A stretch of 64,000 nt of DNA from the NCBI GenBank assembly GCA_030144965.1, contig JAMPUU010000006.1, forward strand, positions 248,001 to 312,000. The letters run 5' to 3'. The notes beneath the pieces were generated by a model, which did not search any database, was not told where the DNA came from, and saw only the letters and a list, made by a program, of their open reading frames with translations. Source of the DNA: Nitrospira sp. BO4 (GTDB taxonomy: Bacteria; Nitrospirota; Nitrospiria; Nitrospirales; Nitrospiraceae). A program made the translations under genes and the position numbers. Below, in pieces: positions 27,466 through 36,239 of the stretch (its first letter is position 1; each line of letters begins with the position of its first letter).

Positions 27466-29623
27466 GGACGACCTCTACCTCGCCGACTCGGCGGGCGACC
27501 CTCAATGCCACTTCGTTTTCATGACGATCGAGCACGAGGTCGAGACGCGCGGCTCCGACCGAGAGGTTCCGAATCTCGACTCGCTCAAGGAACGGCGGAA
27601 GCGCGGGACGGACGAAACTCACGAGGCGGCGAGGCGCATCGATCCGTAAACCCAGACATGCTTGAAGCAACAGGAAGCCGGAACCAGCCGCCCAGGCCTG
27701 TGGGGCGCAGGCCGTCGGATAGAGTGTCGGACTTTCTCCGGGGCGCCGGGAGAATCCGCAAAACAATTCAGGCAGCCGATAGAGCTCAAGAAACAGACTG
27801 CTGTCGAAGAGCCCTGCCAAGACTTGCATGGCCCCTTGCTTATAGCCGTAGTTCGCCATACCGGCTGCAACGATGGCGTTGTCGTGAGGCCATACCGATC
27901 CGTTATGGTAGGACATGGGGTTATACCGAGCCTCCGAAGTCGCAATCGTCCGGATGCCCCATCCACTGAAAAAGTCCTCGCTCAATAGCGTGCGCGCGGT
28001 CCGCAGCCCTCGTTCCTGCCCGGCTATGCCGCCATACAGACAATGCCCCGCGTTCGAGGAGCGCACACGACAGGGACGTCCTTTTCCGTCCAAGGCAAGC
28101 GCGTAGGAATTGATCTCCTCACACCAGAACGCTCGCTCGAACCGTTCTCGAAGTGATTCGGCTTCCTTCAGCAGACGATCGGCTTGATCGATATCGCCCA
28201 GAAGCCAGGCCAAGTCCGCCGCCGTTCGCTTCGCTTGATACACATAGGCCTGGACTTCGCACAACGCGATCGGCCCGTCCGCAGGCGTTCCGTCCGCGTG
28301 AAAGATGGCGTCATGGGAGTCTTTCCATCCTTGGTGCACCAGTCCATCGGCGGACCGCCGCGCATAGGTGGTAAAGCCCATACCGGTCGAGTCGCCGTGG
28401 CGATCGATCCACTGGAGCGCCCGCTGAATATGCGGCCAGAGCTTCGTGAGGAACCCGCGATCGCCGCTTCGCTCGTAGTACGCGCCCGCCAGGACAATGA
28501 ACAACGGCGTGGCATCGACGCTGCCGTAGTATCGGCCGAAGGGAATTTCTCCCAGCGCCGCCATCTCTCCTCGACGCGTCTCATGCAATATTTTCCCGAC
28601 CTCGGCATCCTGTTCCGGCCGAACCTCCGTGGCCTGTGTCTCCGCCAGAAACCCCAGCACCCCTCGCGCGACGGCCGGATTCACCCAGAGCATCTGCAAC
28701 GCCGTGATAATACCGTCCCGGCCGAACGGGACGCTGAACCAAGGCACTCCGGCATAGGGATAGAGCCCCTGTGGCGTCTTCGAGATCAACATATGAAGAT
28801 CGGCAAGCGACCGGTTCAACCAGTGATTGAATTGCTCGTTCGCCGTATAAACATGAGCATCGCAGGCCTTCGCATCCTGCAGAGCATGCTCTGTGTCATT
28901 GCATGCTCTGTTGTAGGAAAGAGAAACCCGGCTCCGGCGTTGCTTGATTTCGCAGGAAATGGCGATGTCCCATGTCATGCCGGCGTGCGGAGGAACGCGC
29001 GACTCAATACTGAATCCATCGGATGTCACCCGTTTCGGCGCGGGAGAACACCGGACATGGGTTCGACGGATGACCGCATCGAGTCCTTTGTACCCAAATA
29101 CCAGTCCGGTCTTCGATCGAACGGTGTTGAGCTTCTCTCCGCGACGGAGCCGCTGCCGGCCTCTCGCCTCGAAGAGATCGGCGAAATCCGCATCCATGGT
29201 GATCGTGAGTAAAAGGGGAATTCTTGTGACCCCGTAGTTATGAACATGGATGCGCTCATGACAGGTCCCTTGCCAGAGAAACCGGGTGCGGCACAGATGG
29301 AGCGTGCCGCGCGGCAGAGGCTTCTGCCCCTCTATCATGAGATCCGGATTGGTGAGATCGACCCGAAAGAGTGCATTGTCCTCCTTCACGGTCGCGCTGA
29401 GCAGCATCGGGCGCTGCGTCCCCATCGAGAGCTCAAATCGGGATAGGAAGCGTGTCCCTTCATGATAGAGTCCCTGCGGACCGGGGAGCACTTGGTGAAT
29501 ATCGCCGTAGCGATCAAACACCGCGAAGGTCTCGCCCTGTTTCAAGACTTCCGTGCGGCCCTCCGCAAACGAGGATGAAGCGAGGATGTAATATTGATCG
29601 TTCCATCGAATAACATCGTTCAT
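27455..29623 (-). CDS. Glycogen debranching-type amylo-alpha-1,6-glucosidase
   Basis: 722 residues, cytoplasmic. The N-terminal part (about 20-210, RFLSRFELSMGTQ ... NPDL) matches the bacterial debranching-enzyme N-terminal domain; the rest is an (alpha/alpha)6 barrel with VPWFSVPFGRDGIITALQ, GRYYGSVDATPLF and HQGWKDSHDAIF, typical of the amylo-alpha-1,6-glucosidase/GH-barrel group. It would hydrolyse branch points in glycogen or trim glucosylated products. It is the last gene of a minus-strand run that includes two MFS exporters and a GT4 glycosyltransferase. AAGGG precedes the ATG. Confidence 0.85.
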   Translation of the reverse strand: MNDVIRWNDQYYILASSSFAEGRTEVLKQGETFAVFDRYGDIHQVLPGPQGLYHEGTRFLSRFELSMGTQRPMLLSATVKEDNALFRVDLTNPDLMIEGQKPLPRGTLHLCRTRFLWQGTCHERIHVHNYGVTRIPLLLTITMDADFADLFEARGRQRLRRGEKLNTVRSKTGLVFGYKGLDAVIRRTHVRCSPAPKRVTSDGFSIESRVPPHAGMTWDIAISCEIKQRRSRVSLSYNRACNDTEHALQDAKACDAHVYTANEQFNHWLNRSLADLHMLISKTPQGLYPYAGVPWFSVPFGRDGIITALQMLWVNPAVARGVLGFLAETQATEVRPEQDAEVGKILHETRRGEMAALGEIPFGRYYGSVDATPLFIVLAGAYYERSGDRGFLTKLWPHIQRALQWIDRHGDSTGMGFTTYARRSADGLVHQGWKDSHDAIFHADGTPADGPIALCEVQAYVYQAKRTAADLAWLLGDIDQADRLLKEAESLRERFERAFWCEEINSYALALDGKGRPCRVRSSNAGHCLYGGIAGQERGLRTARTLLSEDFFSGWGIRTIATSEARYNPMSYHNGSVWPHDNAIVAAGMANYGYKQGAMQVLAGLFDSSLFLELYRLPELFCGFSRRPGESPTLYPTACAPQAWAAGSGFLLLQACLGLRIDAPRRLVSFVRPALPPFLERVEIRNLSVGAARLDLVLDRHENEVALRVARRVGEVEVVLTM

Positions 29624-29638
29624 GAATGGTTCCCTTTA

Positions 29639-30925
29639 CTATCCGGCGCTCGCTCGACTCATTCGCGTGGCAACCAGCGCCGTCACCATCAGAACAAGGC
29701 CGATCCCAAGCACACCGGTTTCAGGGCCTTGTTGTTCCATGATCCATCCGAACGCGGAGATCCCGCCGATAGCGGCGGTCATGGCGCCGGTTCCATAAAG
29801 TCCCAAGACTCGCCCGACCATCTGACCCGGCGTCAGCTCCTGGATGATGCCCCAAGCAATCGGGGTAAAGGCGCCCATTCCACAGCCGATCAGTCCCATG
29901 AGAAAGCCGGCGACATAGGGATCGAGCGTCAAGGTCAAGGCGCAGAGGGCGGCGCCGCTCAAGACACTCGTGCCCATAATCAGCCGCATGCGATCCTTGA
30001 CTCTCCAGTCGGTCACCCAGAGCAGTCCGATCGACGTGAGCAACAATCCGACACCGAGCGCCGACCAGAGATATCCGACCTCGATCGGACCCAGCCCGAG
30101 CATTTTTCGCGCAAATACAGGGAACAGCGCGGTCAGCGCACTGGTGCCAAACGTGTAGAGAGCTGCGGTGCCGGTTAATAGCAACAGCTTTGGCTGGGTG
30201 ACCACACTGTAGCGAAACCCCTCGACCAGATCCTGCAGCATTGTCGGCTTCGACGCAAGAGAAGGCGTACTTGTGACAGGGGTGCCGAAACGAACCAGCG
30301 CAAGGCACGCCGCCGAAATGATGTAGGTCGCGGCGTTGATGCATAAGACCTCTTGGGACCCATACGCGGCAATACCCAGCCCGCTCAACGCAGGACCAAA
30401 CACAATGCCGAGACTCGTGGTGCCCTGGAGCAGGGCATTGGCTGCCGTGAATTGCCTCTTTGGGACGAACGCCGGCACCGCCGCGGTGAGGGCCGGACCG
30501 AACACCGCCGTCGCAATCGCATGCAGCAGAACCAGCACATAGAGTACCGAGACCGTAAAGGATTCAACAGGAATGAGGCAAGGAATCAACCCGATCAGCA
30601 ATGCGCGCAGCAAGTCGCTGCTGATCAGCAGGAGCTTTTTCGGAAGTCGATCGACGTACACCCCGATAATCGGGCCCAGAACGATCGGAGGAATCGTCTG
30701 CAAAAGACCGATGATTGAAGTCTTGAGCGGTGACCCGGTAACTGCGTAGACGAACCACAAAAGGGCCAGTTTGGAGATGCCGTCGCCGACTTGAGAGATG
30801 AGTTGTCCGGACCAGACAAGTCCGAAATCACGAGTCAGAAGCAACGGACGATATTCGACCGAGGTGTGCTCTGATTTCTCCGCTGTCGTGGGAGAGCAGG
30901 ACAAGGGGCCGGAGCGGCCCTGCAT
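29639..30925 (-). CDS. MFS exporter (DHA3/EntS-like)
   Basis: 428-residue 12-helix major facilitator. The loop after helix 2 reads GVYVDRLPKKLLLISSDLLRALLIGLIP, the A-motif form of the enterobactin-exporter-like MFS group, and helix 1 begins TRDFGLVWSGQLISQVGDGISKLALLWF. It is clearly related to the second MFS protein encoded 1.2 kb upstream, so the two are paralogues. Its ATG shares one base with the stop of the BON-protein gene (TGATG), and 15 bases separate it from the debranching gene, so the three are one transcript. Substrate unknown. Confidence 0.85.
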   Translation of the reverse strand: MQGRSGPLSCSPTTAEKSEHTSVEYRPLLLTRDFGLVWSGQLISQVGDGISKLALLWFVYAVTGSPLKTSIIGLLQTIPPIVLGPIIGVYVDRLPKKLLLISSDLLRALLIGLIPCLIPVESFTVSVLYVLVLLHAIATAVFGPALTAAVPAFVPKRQFTAANALLQGTTSLGIVFGPALSGLGIAAYGSQEVLCINAATYIISAACLALVRFGTPVTSTPSLASKPTMLQDLVEGFRYSVVTQPKLLLLTGTAALYTFGTSALTALFPVFARKMLGLGPIEVGYLWSALGVGLLLTSIGLLWVTDWRVKDRMRLIMGTSVLSGAALCALTLTLDPYVAGFLMGLIGCGMGAFTPIAWGIIQELTPGQMVGRVLGLYGTGAMTAAIGGISAFGWIMEQQGPETGVLGIGLVLMVTALVATRMSRASAG

Positions 30926-31956
30926 CAGCTCTCACCCTCCAGCCGAATCTTGTCGGTGTTGACCGCTCGAACTCCCGGAACCTGTCGAGCAGCCTCCGCC
31001 GCCTCAAGCGCAATAACTTGGAAGCGCACCGTCCCATTGAGCTGAACGACGCCCTCCTCCGTCTTCACCTCGAAGTTTGCGGCTTTCAACGTGGCGCTTT
31101 TGGCGAAGCGTTCTTTGACCATGGAGGTGAGGATTTCATCCTGCTTCTTCACCAACGTTTTCGCCAGGTCCTTCTCCAAAGAAAGCTTGTTGACGACAGC
31201 CTTGACGCCGTGAACCGTCTGTGCAACCTCCGTCGCAACGGCTTTCTCCTCTTCGCTACAGATACGTCCTGTCAGGGTAATCGTTTGCTGATCGTCTTCC
31301 ACTTCGATCTCATAACGGAACAGCCGTGAATCGCCCATCAGAGCCAGCTTGACGGACAGGATCAGTGACCCCAGCGGCTTCTTGACGACGGGTTCTTTTT
31401 CCTTCGTCTCAGTGAGATCTTTTTCCTTGTCAGGGAGTGGATCGGCCTTCACGGCAGGAGCAGGTTGGGTCTGTGGCTTCGCTTCAGTAGGTTTGTGCGG
31501 AGCGGCTTGCCCGTCGGCAGCGGCGGGGGGATGTGCCGAACGTGAAGCGGGTTTTTCCGGTGTGACTTCTTTGTGATCCGTCGACGAATCACCTTTCGGA
31601 GAACTAGGTTGAGATTGCGCCTTGGGTTCCGTGGATAGTTTAGGAGGAACGGGCTGATTGTCGGAAGCCGCCGGAGCCTGTGACGGACGCGAGGCAGGTT
31701 TGTCCGGCGTCGCCTCTTTGTGATCCGCCGACGAATCACCTTTCGGAAGGGCAGGCTGAGATTGCGCTTTGGGTTCCGTGGATGGTTTGGGAGGAACAGG
31801 TTGATTGTCGGAAGCCGCCGGAGCCTGTGGCGGACGCGAAGCGGGTTTATCCGGCGCACCCTCCTTTTCCTGAGATTCAGAGAACGCGGGGCACGCACCC
31901 ATCGGTCCAATCAAGAACAGGCTCAGAATAATCACCGCTCGTGACGACTTGATCAT
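30925..31956 (-). CDS. Secreted BON-domain protein with 49-residue proline-rich repeats
   Basis: 343 residues. A signal peptide (IILSLFLIGPMGACPAFS) is followed by a Pro/Ala/Lys-rich low-complexity region (about 35-200) made of two nearly identical 49-residue repeats and a third degenerate one. The C-terminal 140 residues hold two BON-like domains (EVEDDQQTITLTGRI ... and EVKTEEGVVQLNGTV ...), thought to bind phospholipid or the envelope. The product probably sits in the periplasm with the repeat region as a flexible stalk. Strong ribosome-binding site AAGGAGG. The following MFS gene starts on its stop codon. Confidence 0.8.
   Translation of the reverse strand: MIKSSRAVIILSLFLIGPMGACPAFSESQEKEGAPDKPASRPPQAPAASDNQPVPPKPSTEPKAQSQPALPKGDSSADHKEATPDKPASRPSQAPAASDNQPVPPKLSTEPKAQSQPSSPKGDSSTDHKEVTPEKPASRSAHPPAAADGQAAPHKPTEAKPQTQPAPAVKADPLPDKEKDLTETKEKEPVVKKPLGSLILSVKLALMGDSRLFRYEIEVEDDQQTITLTGRICSEEEKAVATEVAQTVHGVKAVVNKLSLEKDLAKTLVKKQDEILTSMVKERFAKSATLKAANFEVKTEEGVVQLNGTVRFQVIALEAAEAARQVPGVRAVNTDKIRLEGES
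31561..31854 (-). repeat. Tandem 147-bp coding repeat (two near-identical copies)
   Basis: Residues 35-83 (31854-31708) and 84-132 (31707-31561) of the BON protein are encoded by two copies differing at only a few positions; both include DKPASRP, PAASDNQPVPPK and STEPKAQSQP. A third, diverged copy follows to about 31430. The low divergence of copies one and two suggests recent unequal exchange, and copy number may vary between strains. Confidence 0.85.
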
Positions 31957-32164
31957 CGCACGGATCCTCCTTACGAACCTCGTTCCTCAGAGTTCACTCA
32001 GGCATTGTAACTCGCCATCCATCTTCTGTCATCCTCGCACGGCACGAGAGTGTCCCAGGGATCAGAGGCCTGCTCGAAATTCCTTGCCTCCGATGTTACT
32101 GGAGGTTCAGAAGTGTTTTTCGAACAGGCCGTTAAGCAGGTGTTTGCGATTGCGCGGCGTTTGG

Positions 32165-33484
32165 TTAGGAGGCAAAGGTGCCGGACGGGGAAGCTGCCAA
32201 AACTCGTGCATGCGACTTGTAGAAGCTGAACAACCATGCGGTGGCAGCCGTCATGAGCAGAATGAGGCTGATTCCTCCTAAGCTGGCGGCAGGACCGATC
32301 GTATCGGCAGCCCATCCAAATCCAGCCATTCCGGCCATTGATGACGCCATTCCTCCCGTTGCGAAGCTTGTGAAGACTCGACCGAGGAGATGTGAGGGTG
32401 TCAATTCTTGAAGCATCGTCCAAACCAACGGTGTAAACATGGCGGTACTGCCACCTATCACCGCGATCAGGGCTCCGGCAACGACAGGGGCTTCAAGAAA
32501 ACCAAGCGCAGCCACGGCAAGGCCACCGACCGCCAACGCGCCGGACATGAATCGCAGACGCCATGGTACGTCACCCTGCGTGATCGATGTGAGACCGAGG
32601 GAAGCGAGCAACATTCCGACGCCGAGCGCCGACCACAGCCATCCAAGTTGGATCGGACCCACTCCAAGCACATCCTTCGCAAAGACCGGCAGTAGGAAAA
32701 TGAACGCACTGATGCCGACGCTATAGAGGGTCGCCGTCAACATGAGGAGCGTGACGGTCTTCTGTTCGACGAACACGAAGCGGAAACCCGCCAGCAGATC
32801 GCTCGTGATGCCTTCGGTCAATCCTTTGCTTGCCACACGCAGGTGGTCGAGCGTTTCATGCATGCGGACAGGGAACAAGCACAGCGCAGAGATGAAAAAC
32901 GTTGCTGCGTCGGCATAGAGCACATTTTGCGCTCCTATGAGCGCAATCCCGAGACCGCTGACGGCAGGACCTACAAGAAGCCCTACGTTGGTCGTCGTTT
33001 GCATGAGCGCGTTGGCGGCGATAAGTCGATCCTTGGGTACAATGAGGGGTACTGCAGAGGTTAAGGCCGGCCCAAAGACGGTGGAAAAAATTGCCGTTGC
33101 AAACACAAGGACGTAGAGCCGATCGAGAGTTAAGGCGTCCATTGCATAGAGCACAGGGATCAGGAGCACCATCAGGGTTCGAAGAAGATCTACCCAGATC
33201 ATAACCGGCTTCTTTCGGACGCGATCCAGATAGACACCGATCAAAGGCCCAAACAGCAACGGGGGCAGGGTTTGAAGGAGTCCCACCACCACCATCTTGA
33301 GGGCCGATCCGGTCATCTCGTACACAAACCACAGCAGCGCTACCTTGTTGAGACTGTCGCCGATCTGCGAGATCGTCTGGCCCGCGAACAAAAAGCCGAA
33401 ATCTCTGGTTTTGACTAACTCCCAGCCTCGAGCTCGGCTCGGAGTGGAGGAAGTCGCCGGCGCTGCAACTGCTACGTCAGACAT
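32165..33484 (-). CDS. MFS exporter (DHA3/EntS-like), paralogue
   Basis: 439-residue 12-helix major facilitator related along its length to the MFS gene at 29639-30925: the shared motifs are TRDFGFLFAGQTISQIGDSLNKVALLWF and GVYLDRVRKKPVMIWVDLLRTLMVLLIP. The start was taken at ATG 33484, with GAGGG 5 bases upstream, rather than an ATG 16 codons earlier that lies inside the glycosyltransferase gene. One base separates it from the glycosyltransferase stop (TGA-C-ATG), so the two are co-translated. About 200 bases without a gene follow before the BON-protein gene. Confidence 0.85.
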   Translation of the reverse strand: MSDVAVAAPATSSTPSRARGWELVKTRDFGFLFAGQTISQIGDSLNKVALLWFVYEMTGSALKMVVVGLLQTLPPLLFGPLIGVYLDRVRKKPVMIWVDLLRTLMVLLIPVLYAMDALTLDRLYVLVFATAIFSTVFGPALTSAVPLIVPKDRLIAANALMQTTTNVGLLVGPAVSGLGIALIGAQNVLYADAATFFISALCLFPVRMHETLDHLRVASKGLTEGITSDLLAGFRFVFVEQKTVTLLMLTATLYSVGISAFIFLLPVFAKDVLGVGPIQLGWLWSALGVGMLLASLGLTSITQGDVPWRLRFMSGALAVGGLAVAALGFLEAPVVAGALIAVIGGSTAMFTPLVWTMLQELTPSHLLGRVFTSFATGGMASSMAGMAGFGWAADTIGPAASLGGISLILLMTAATAWLFSFYKSHARVLAASPSGTFAS

Positions 33485-33485
33485 G

Positions 33486-34601
33486 TCACCCTCGCCCAAG
33501 AATTTGATGCTGTTCTGTCTTGAAACTTCCATTATTCAGCTGCCCGGACGCGAAGACGTGCGCAGTTTGAACATTTCCGTCTTCGAGAAGGCGCTCATAC
33601 AGGGCCACATAGTCACGCGCCATCCGATCCGCCGCAAACCGTTCGTCAAATGCCGCCCGGCACTGCCCCCGGTCAATGAGGGCAATCTGACCGACCGCAT
33701 CCACCATCTCCGACACGGTCTCACAAATAAAGCCGGTGACCCCATGATTGATGATTTCCGGGATCGACCCACGCCGATAAGCTAGCACCGGGGTTCCGCA
33801 GGCGAGGGCTTCGATCAATACCAACCCAAAGGGTTCCGGCCAATCGTAGGGACACACCAGCGCCATGGCATTGCCGATGAACTCATCCTTCTCCGCATCG
33901 GAAATCTCCCCGATAAACTCGATCAAGGGATGATTGAGCAACGGTTCAATTTCAGCTTCGAAGTAGTTCTGGTCGGCGGGATCTACTTTTGCCGCGATGC
34001 GCAATGGAAGGCCCGCGCGTTTGGCGATTTCGATCGCCTGGTCCGGACGTTTCTCAGGAGAGATCCGCCCCAGAAACGCTAAATACCCTTGGGCTTGTGG
34101 ATGAAACGTGTACAGGTTTCGTGGGAGGCCATGATGAACGGTTCCAGCCCAGTTTGCCCAGGGAAGCGGACGGCGCTGAGCATCGGATATGGACACCAAC
34201 GGCATTTCTGAAAACTCACGGAAAACCGGGACCAACTCGGGAAGGTCCAGGCGACCATGCAACGTCGTCACGACCGGAACGGTATTTCTCCGGGCTAACG
34301 GAAATCCGATGAAATCAAGATGTGAATGGATAATGTCGAAGTCGACGGTCGCTCCAAGGGCCCGTTCCTGCAGCATCATCAACGGAGCGTCTCGGTTGAA
34401 GATTCCGGTATTCAAGCGGAGCGCTTGCTCGCAAATCGCTTCGAGGCGTGCGGCTGTTTCTGAGTCACCGCTGGCAAACAATGTGACGTCATGCCCCATG
34501 GCAACCAACTCTTCCGTGATGTACGAAACGATACGTTCGGTGCCCCCATAGAGCTTGGGCGGAACACTCTCCCATAGCGGGGCGACTTGTGCGATTCTCA
34601 T
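33486..34601 (-). CDS. GT4-family glycosyltransferase
   Basis: 371-residue GT-B retaining glycosyltransferase. The N-terminal domain begins MRIAQVAPLWESVPPKLYGG with the glycine-rich turn of GT4 enzymes; the C-terminal nucleotide-sugar domain has FLGRISPEKRPDQAIEIAK and the EPFGLVLIEALACGTPV E-x7-E motif. No membrane segment, so it acts at the cytoplasmic face. The first gene of the minus-strand run 34.6-27.5 kb, which also contains exporters and the debranching enzyme, so a role in making or recycling a glucan-like polymer or glycolipid is plausible but inferred. Confidence 0.87.
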   Translation of the reverse strand: MRIAQVAPLWESVPPKLYGGTERIVSYITEELVAMGHDVTLFASGDSETAARLEAICEQALRLNTGIFNRDAPLMMLQERALGATVDFDIIHSHLDFIGFPLARRNTVPVVTTLHGRLDLPELVPVFREFSEMPLVSISDAQRRPLPWANWAGTVHHGLPRNLYTFHPQAQGYLAFLGRISPEKRPDQAIEIAKRAGLPLRIAAKVDPADQNYFEAEIEPLLNHPLIEFIGEISDAEKDEFIGNAMALVCPYDWPEPFGLVLIEALACGTPVLAYRRGSIPEIINHGVTGFICETVSEMVDAVGQIALIDRGQCRAAFDERFAADRMARDYVALYERLLEDGNVQTAHVFASGQLNNGSFKTEQHQILGRG

Positions 34602-34970
34602 GATATTCCTTTCTCCTCGTGATCGACTGCTTCCGTGAGTCGTCAGCTTGCTTGGTCCGTTATACGGGCTGTTTTTGGATCGTGCCCACTCTAGATCGGC
34701 TGGAAGTCGAACATTGCGGTCTTACCGTCCAACTGTCCATGACTGTTCGTGATACTTCCTACTCCTCGGTTCATGACCGTTATGGTTTATGCTACCGACC
34801 GCCTGACTCCGACTCAACGGACAAAATCTCCACCAGCAAACCGGAATATGTCCGTTCAAGCACGCTTGACTTGCCGACAGGACATACGATACACGACCAC
34901 TCCACGTCTTTCGCAGCGCATCAAGTTCGATGCGCTGATACGGGTGCACTTCCCCTCGCGGAGCATACAA
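34602..34970. other. Intergenic region, promoter of the GT4 run; no gene seen
   Basis: 369 bases between the glycosyltransferase start and the end of the upstream minus-strand gene. One plus-strand open frame crosses it without a ribosome-binding site and was not accepted. It presumably carries the promoter for the glycosyltransferase gene. Confidence 0.4.
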
Positions 34971-36230
34971 CTACTGGGTGATCCGCGCGGCCTTTACGAT
35001 TTTTTCCCCTCTGATCTGCTCCAAGAACCGATCGGGTGGGACTGCCGGTGGAACGATCCGTACTTCCTGCCAACCTTCGTTCACTGCTCCCTTATGGCCC
35101 TTCATTTCATTCAACCATTGGTCGATGCTTTCCTGACTGGTTCCCTCGCTGAAGGTGACCCAGAAGAGAAACGGTTGCGGTTGACCATTCTGTATCGCCT
35201 GTTGGGCCGGTTGCATCACCTCAGCTTGCCGAGCCAATAGCTTGTCCGGATTCACATCGGAGCCTTTCGAAGCACCTAGGCCAGCTGCAAGCAACTTATT
35301 TTTCAGGTCTTGATTGTACTGTTCCAGCCCGGCGACTTCCTTGGATAGCCGGTCGTTGTCGACGGTGAGGCTACGGATGGCTGCTTCGATCTGTCCGTGC
35401 CGCATTTGTGCCTTGTTCGAGGGCTGGTGCACCACGCGCTCGATTTCCCGGCTTGTTGCCTGCTGCTTTTCCAACTCCTGCCTAACGGTCAGCACGCTGG
35501 ACTCGACGGATTCCTGCGTCGACGATAGTTTGACCATGGCTTGCTGCAGTTGCGCCATGCCCTTCTGGTGGGAGCCAAGGGCTTCTCCGACTTTTGCTTG
35601 CATTCGCGCAAGCTCATCCAATTGCTGTTCGAGTTTTGCCACTTGAGCGAGTGAAGCAGGTGGTGAGACCTCCTCTTGGGCAACCGGCGTTGAGACTTGC
35701 TCCGGAGTCATCCACCCTGTCATTCGGTCTGTGACTAACCCGCCGATGAGGATCACGAGGACCACTTGTGCGAAGGCAAGATTTCGCATACCCGGCGCGA
35801 CTGCCGTATTCGAACGGCGGACCGCCAACGTATCGACAACAGCAGCGAAGCCCTTCCAAGCTTGACTCCAGAAACTTGGCGCGGGAACGAACACCGCGCT
35901 GAGGGATCCCCCTTGGGCCGTATTGTGCACACACAGTTCGACGATATCGGAAGAAAGCCGAATACGATTCGTTCTGAACCCATATTCAGGTGCGGCAAGT
36001 CCGCCTAACAGACATCCTTCTTCGGTGCGAAGCTGCACCGTATCGATACGATCAAGACTCTGCACGTGCAGCGTCGCGCTGATTGTCGCTCCTTCAAGTA
36101 CCCCGACGCGCCGTTCGTTGACATACACTTGGATTGGATCCGATATGTCCCGGCTAGAGAGGCTGGGTCGGCTGCTCAGCGACTCAAGGAGTTGTGATCG
36201 ATAGCCTTCTAATTCCTCTTCGTGACCCAT
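34971..36230 (-). CDS. Membrane coiled-coil protein, unknown function
   Basis: 419 residues, no family recognised. The first 140 residues look beta-rich (IQVYVNERRVGVLEGATIS ... VELCVHNTAQGG); then comes one membrane helix at about 173-190 (FAQVVLVILIGGLVTDRM), a roughly 130-residue coiled coil (AQVAKLEQQLDELARMQ ... DNDRLSKEVAGLEQYNQDLK), and a C-terminal domain of about 80 residues (PFLFWVTFSEGTSQESID ...). The N-terminus is probably cytoplasmic and the coil periplasmic. Ribosome-binding site AAGGAGG. It starts 9 bases after the upstream gene, whose product has a sigma-like segment, so an anti-sigma or signalling-partner role is possible; this is inference. Confidence 0.75.
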   Translation of the reverse strand: MGHEEELEGYRSQLLESLSSRPSLSSRDISDPIQVYVNERRVGVLEGATISATLHVQSLDRIDTVQLRTEEGCLLGGLAAPEYGFRTNRIRLSSDIVELCVHNTAQGGSLSAVFVPAPSFWSQAWKGFAAVVDTLAVRRSNTAVAPGMRNLAFAQVVLVILIGGLVTDRMTGWMTPEQVSTPVAQEEVSPPASLAQVAKLEQQLDELARMQAKVGEALGSHQKGMAQLQQAMVKLSSTQESVESSVLTVRQELEKQQATSREIERVVHQPSNKAQMRHGQIEAAIRSLTVDNDRLSKEVAGLEQYNQDLKNKLLAAGLGASKGSDVNPDKLLARQAEVMQPAQQAIQNGQPQPFLFWVTFSEGTSQESIDQWLNEMKGHKGAVNEGWQEVRIVPPAVPPDRFLEQIRGEKIVKAARITQ

Positions 36231-36239
36231 AGAACCTCC

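Noticed and set aside
28184-29212. 342-codon plus-strand frame
   Set aside because: Antisense to the debranching-enzyme gene; no ribosome-binding site or family resemblance.
34619-34981. 120-codon plus-strand frame in the GT4 spacer
   Set aside because: No ribosome-binding site and low-complexity composition; read as non-coding.
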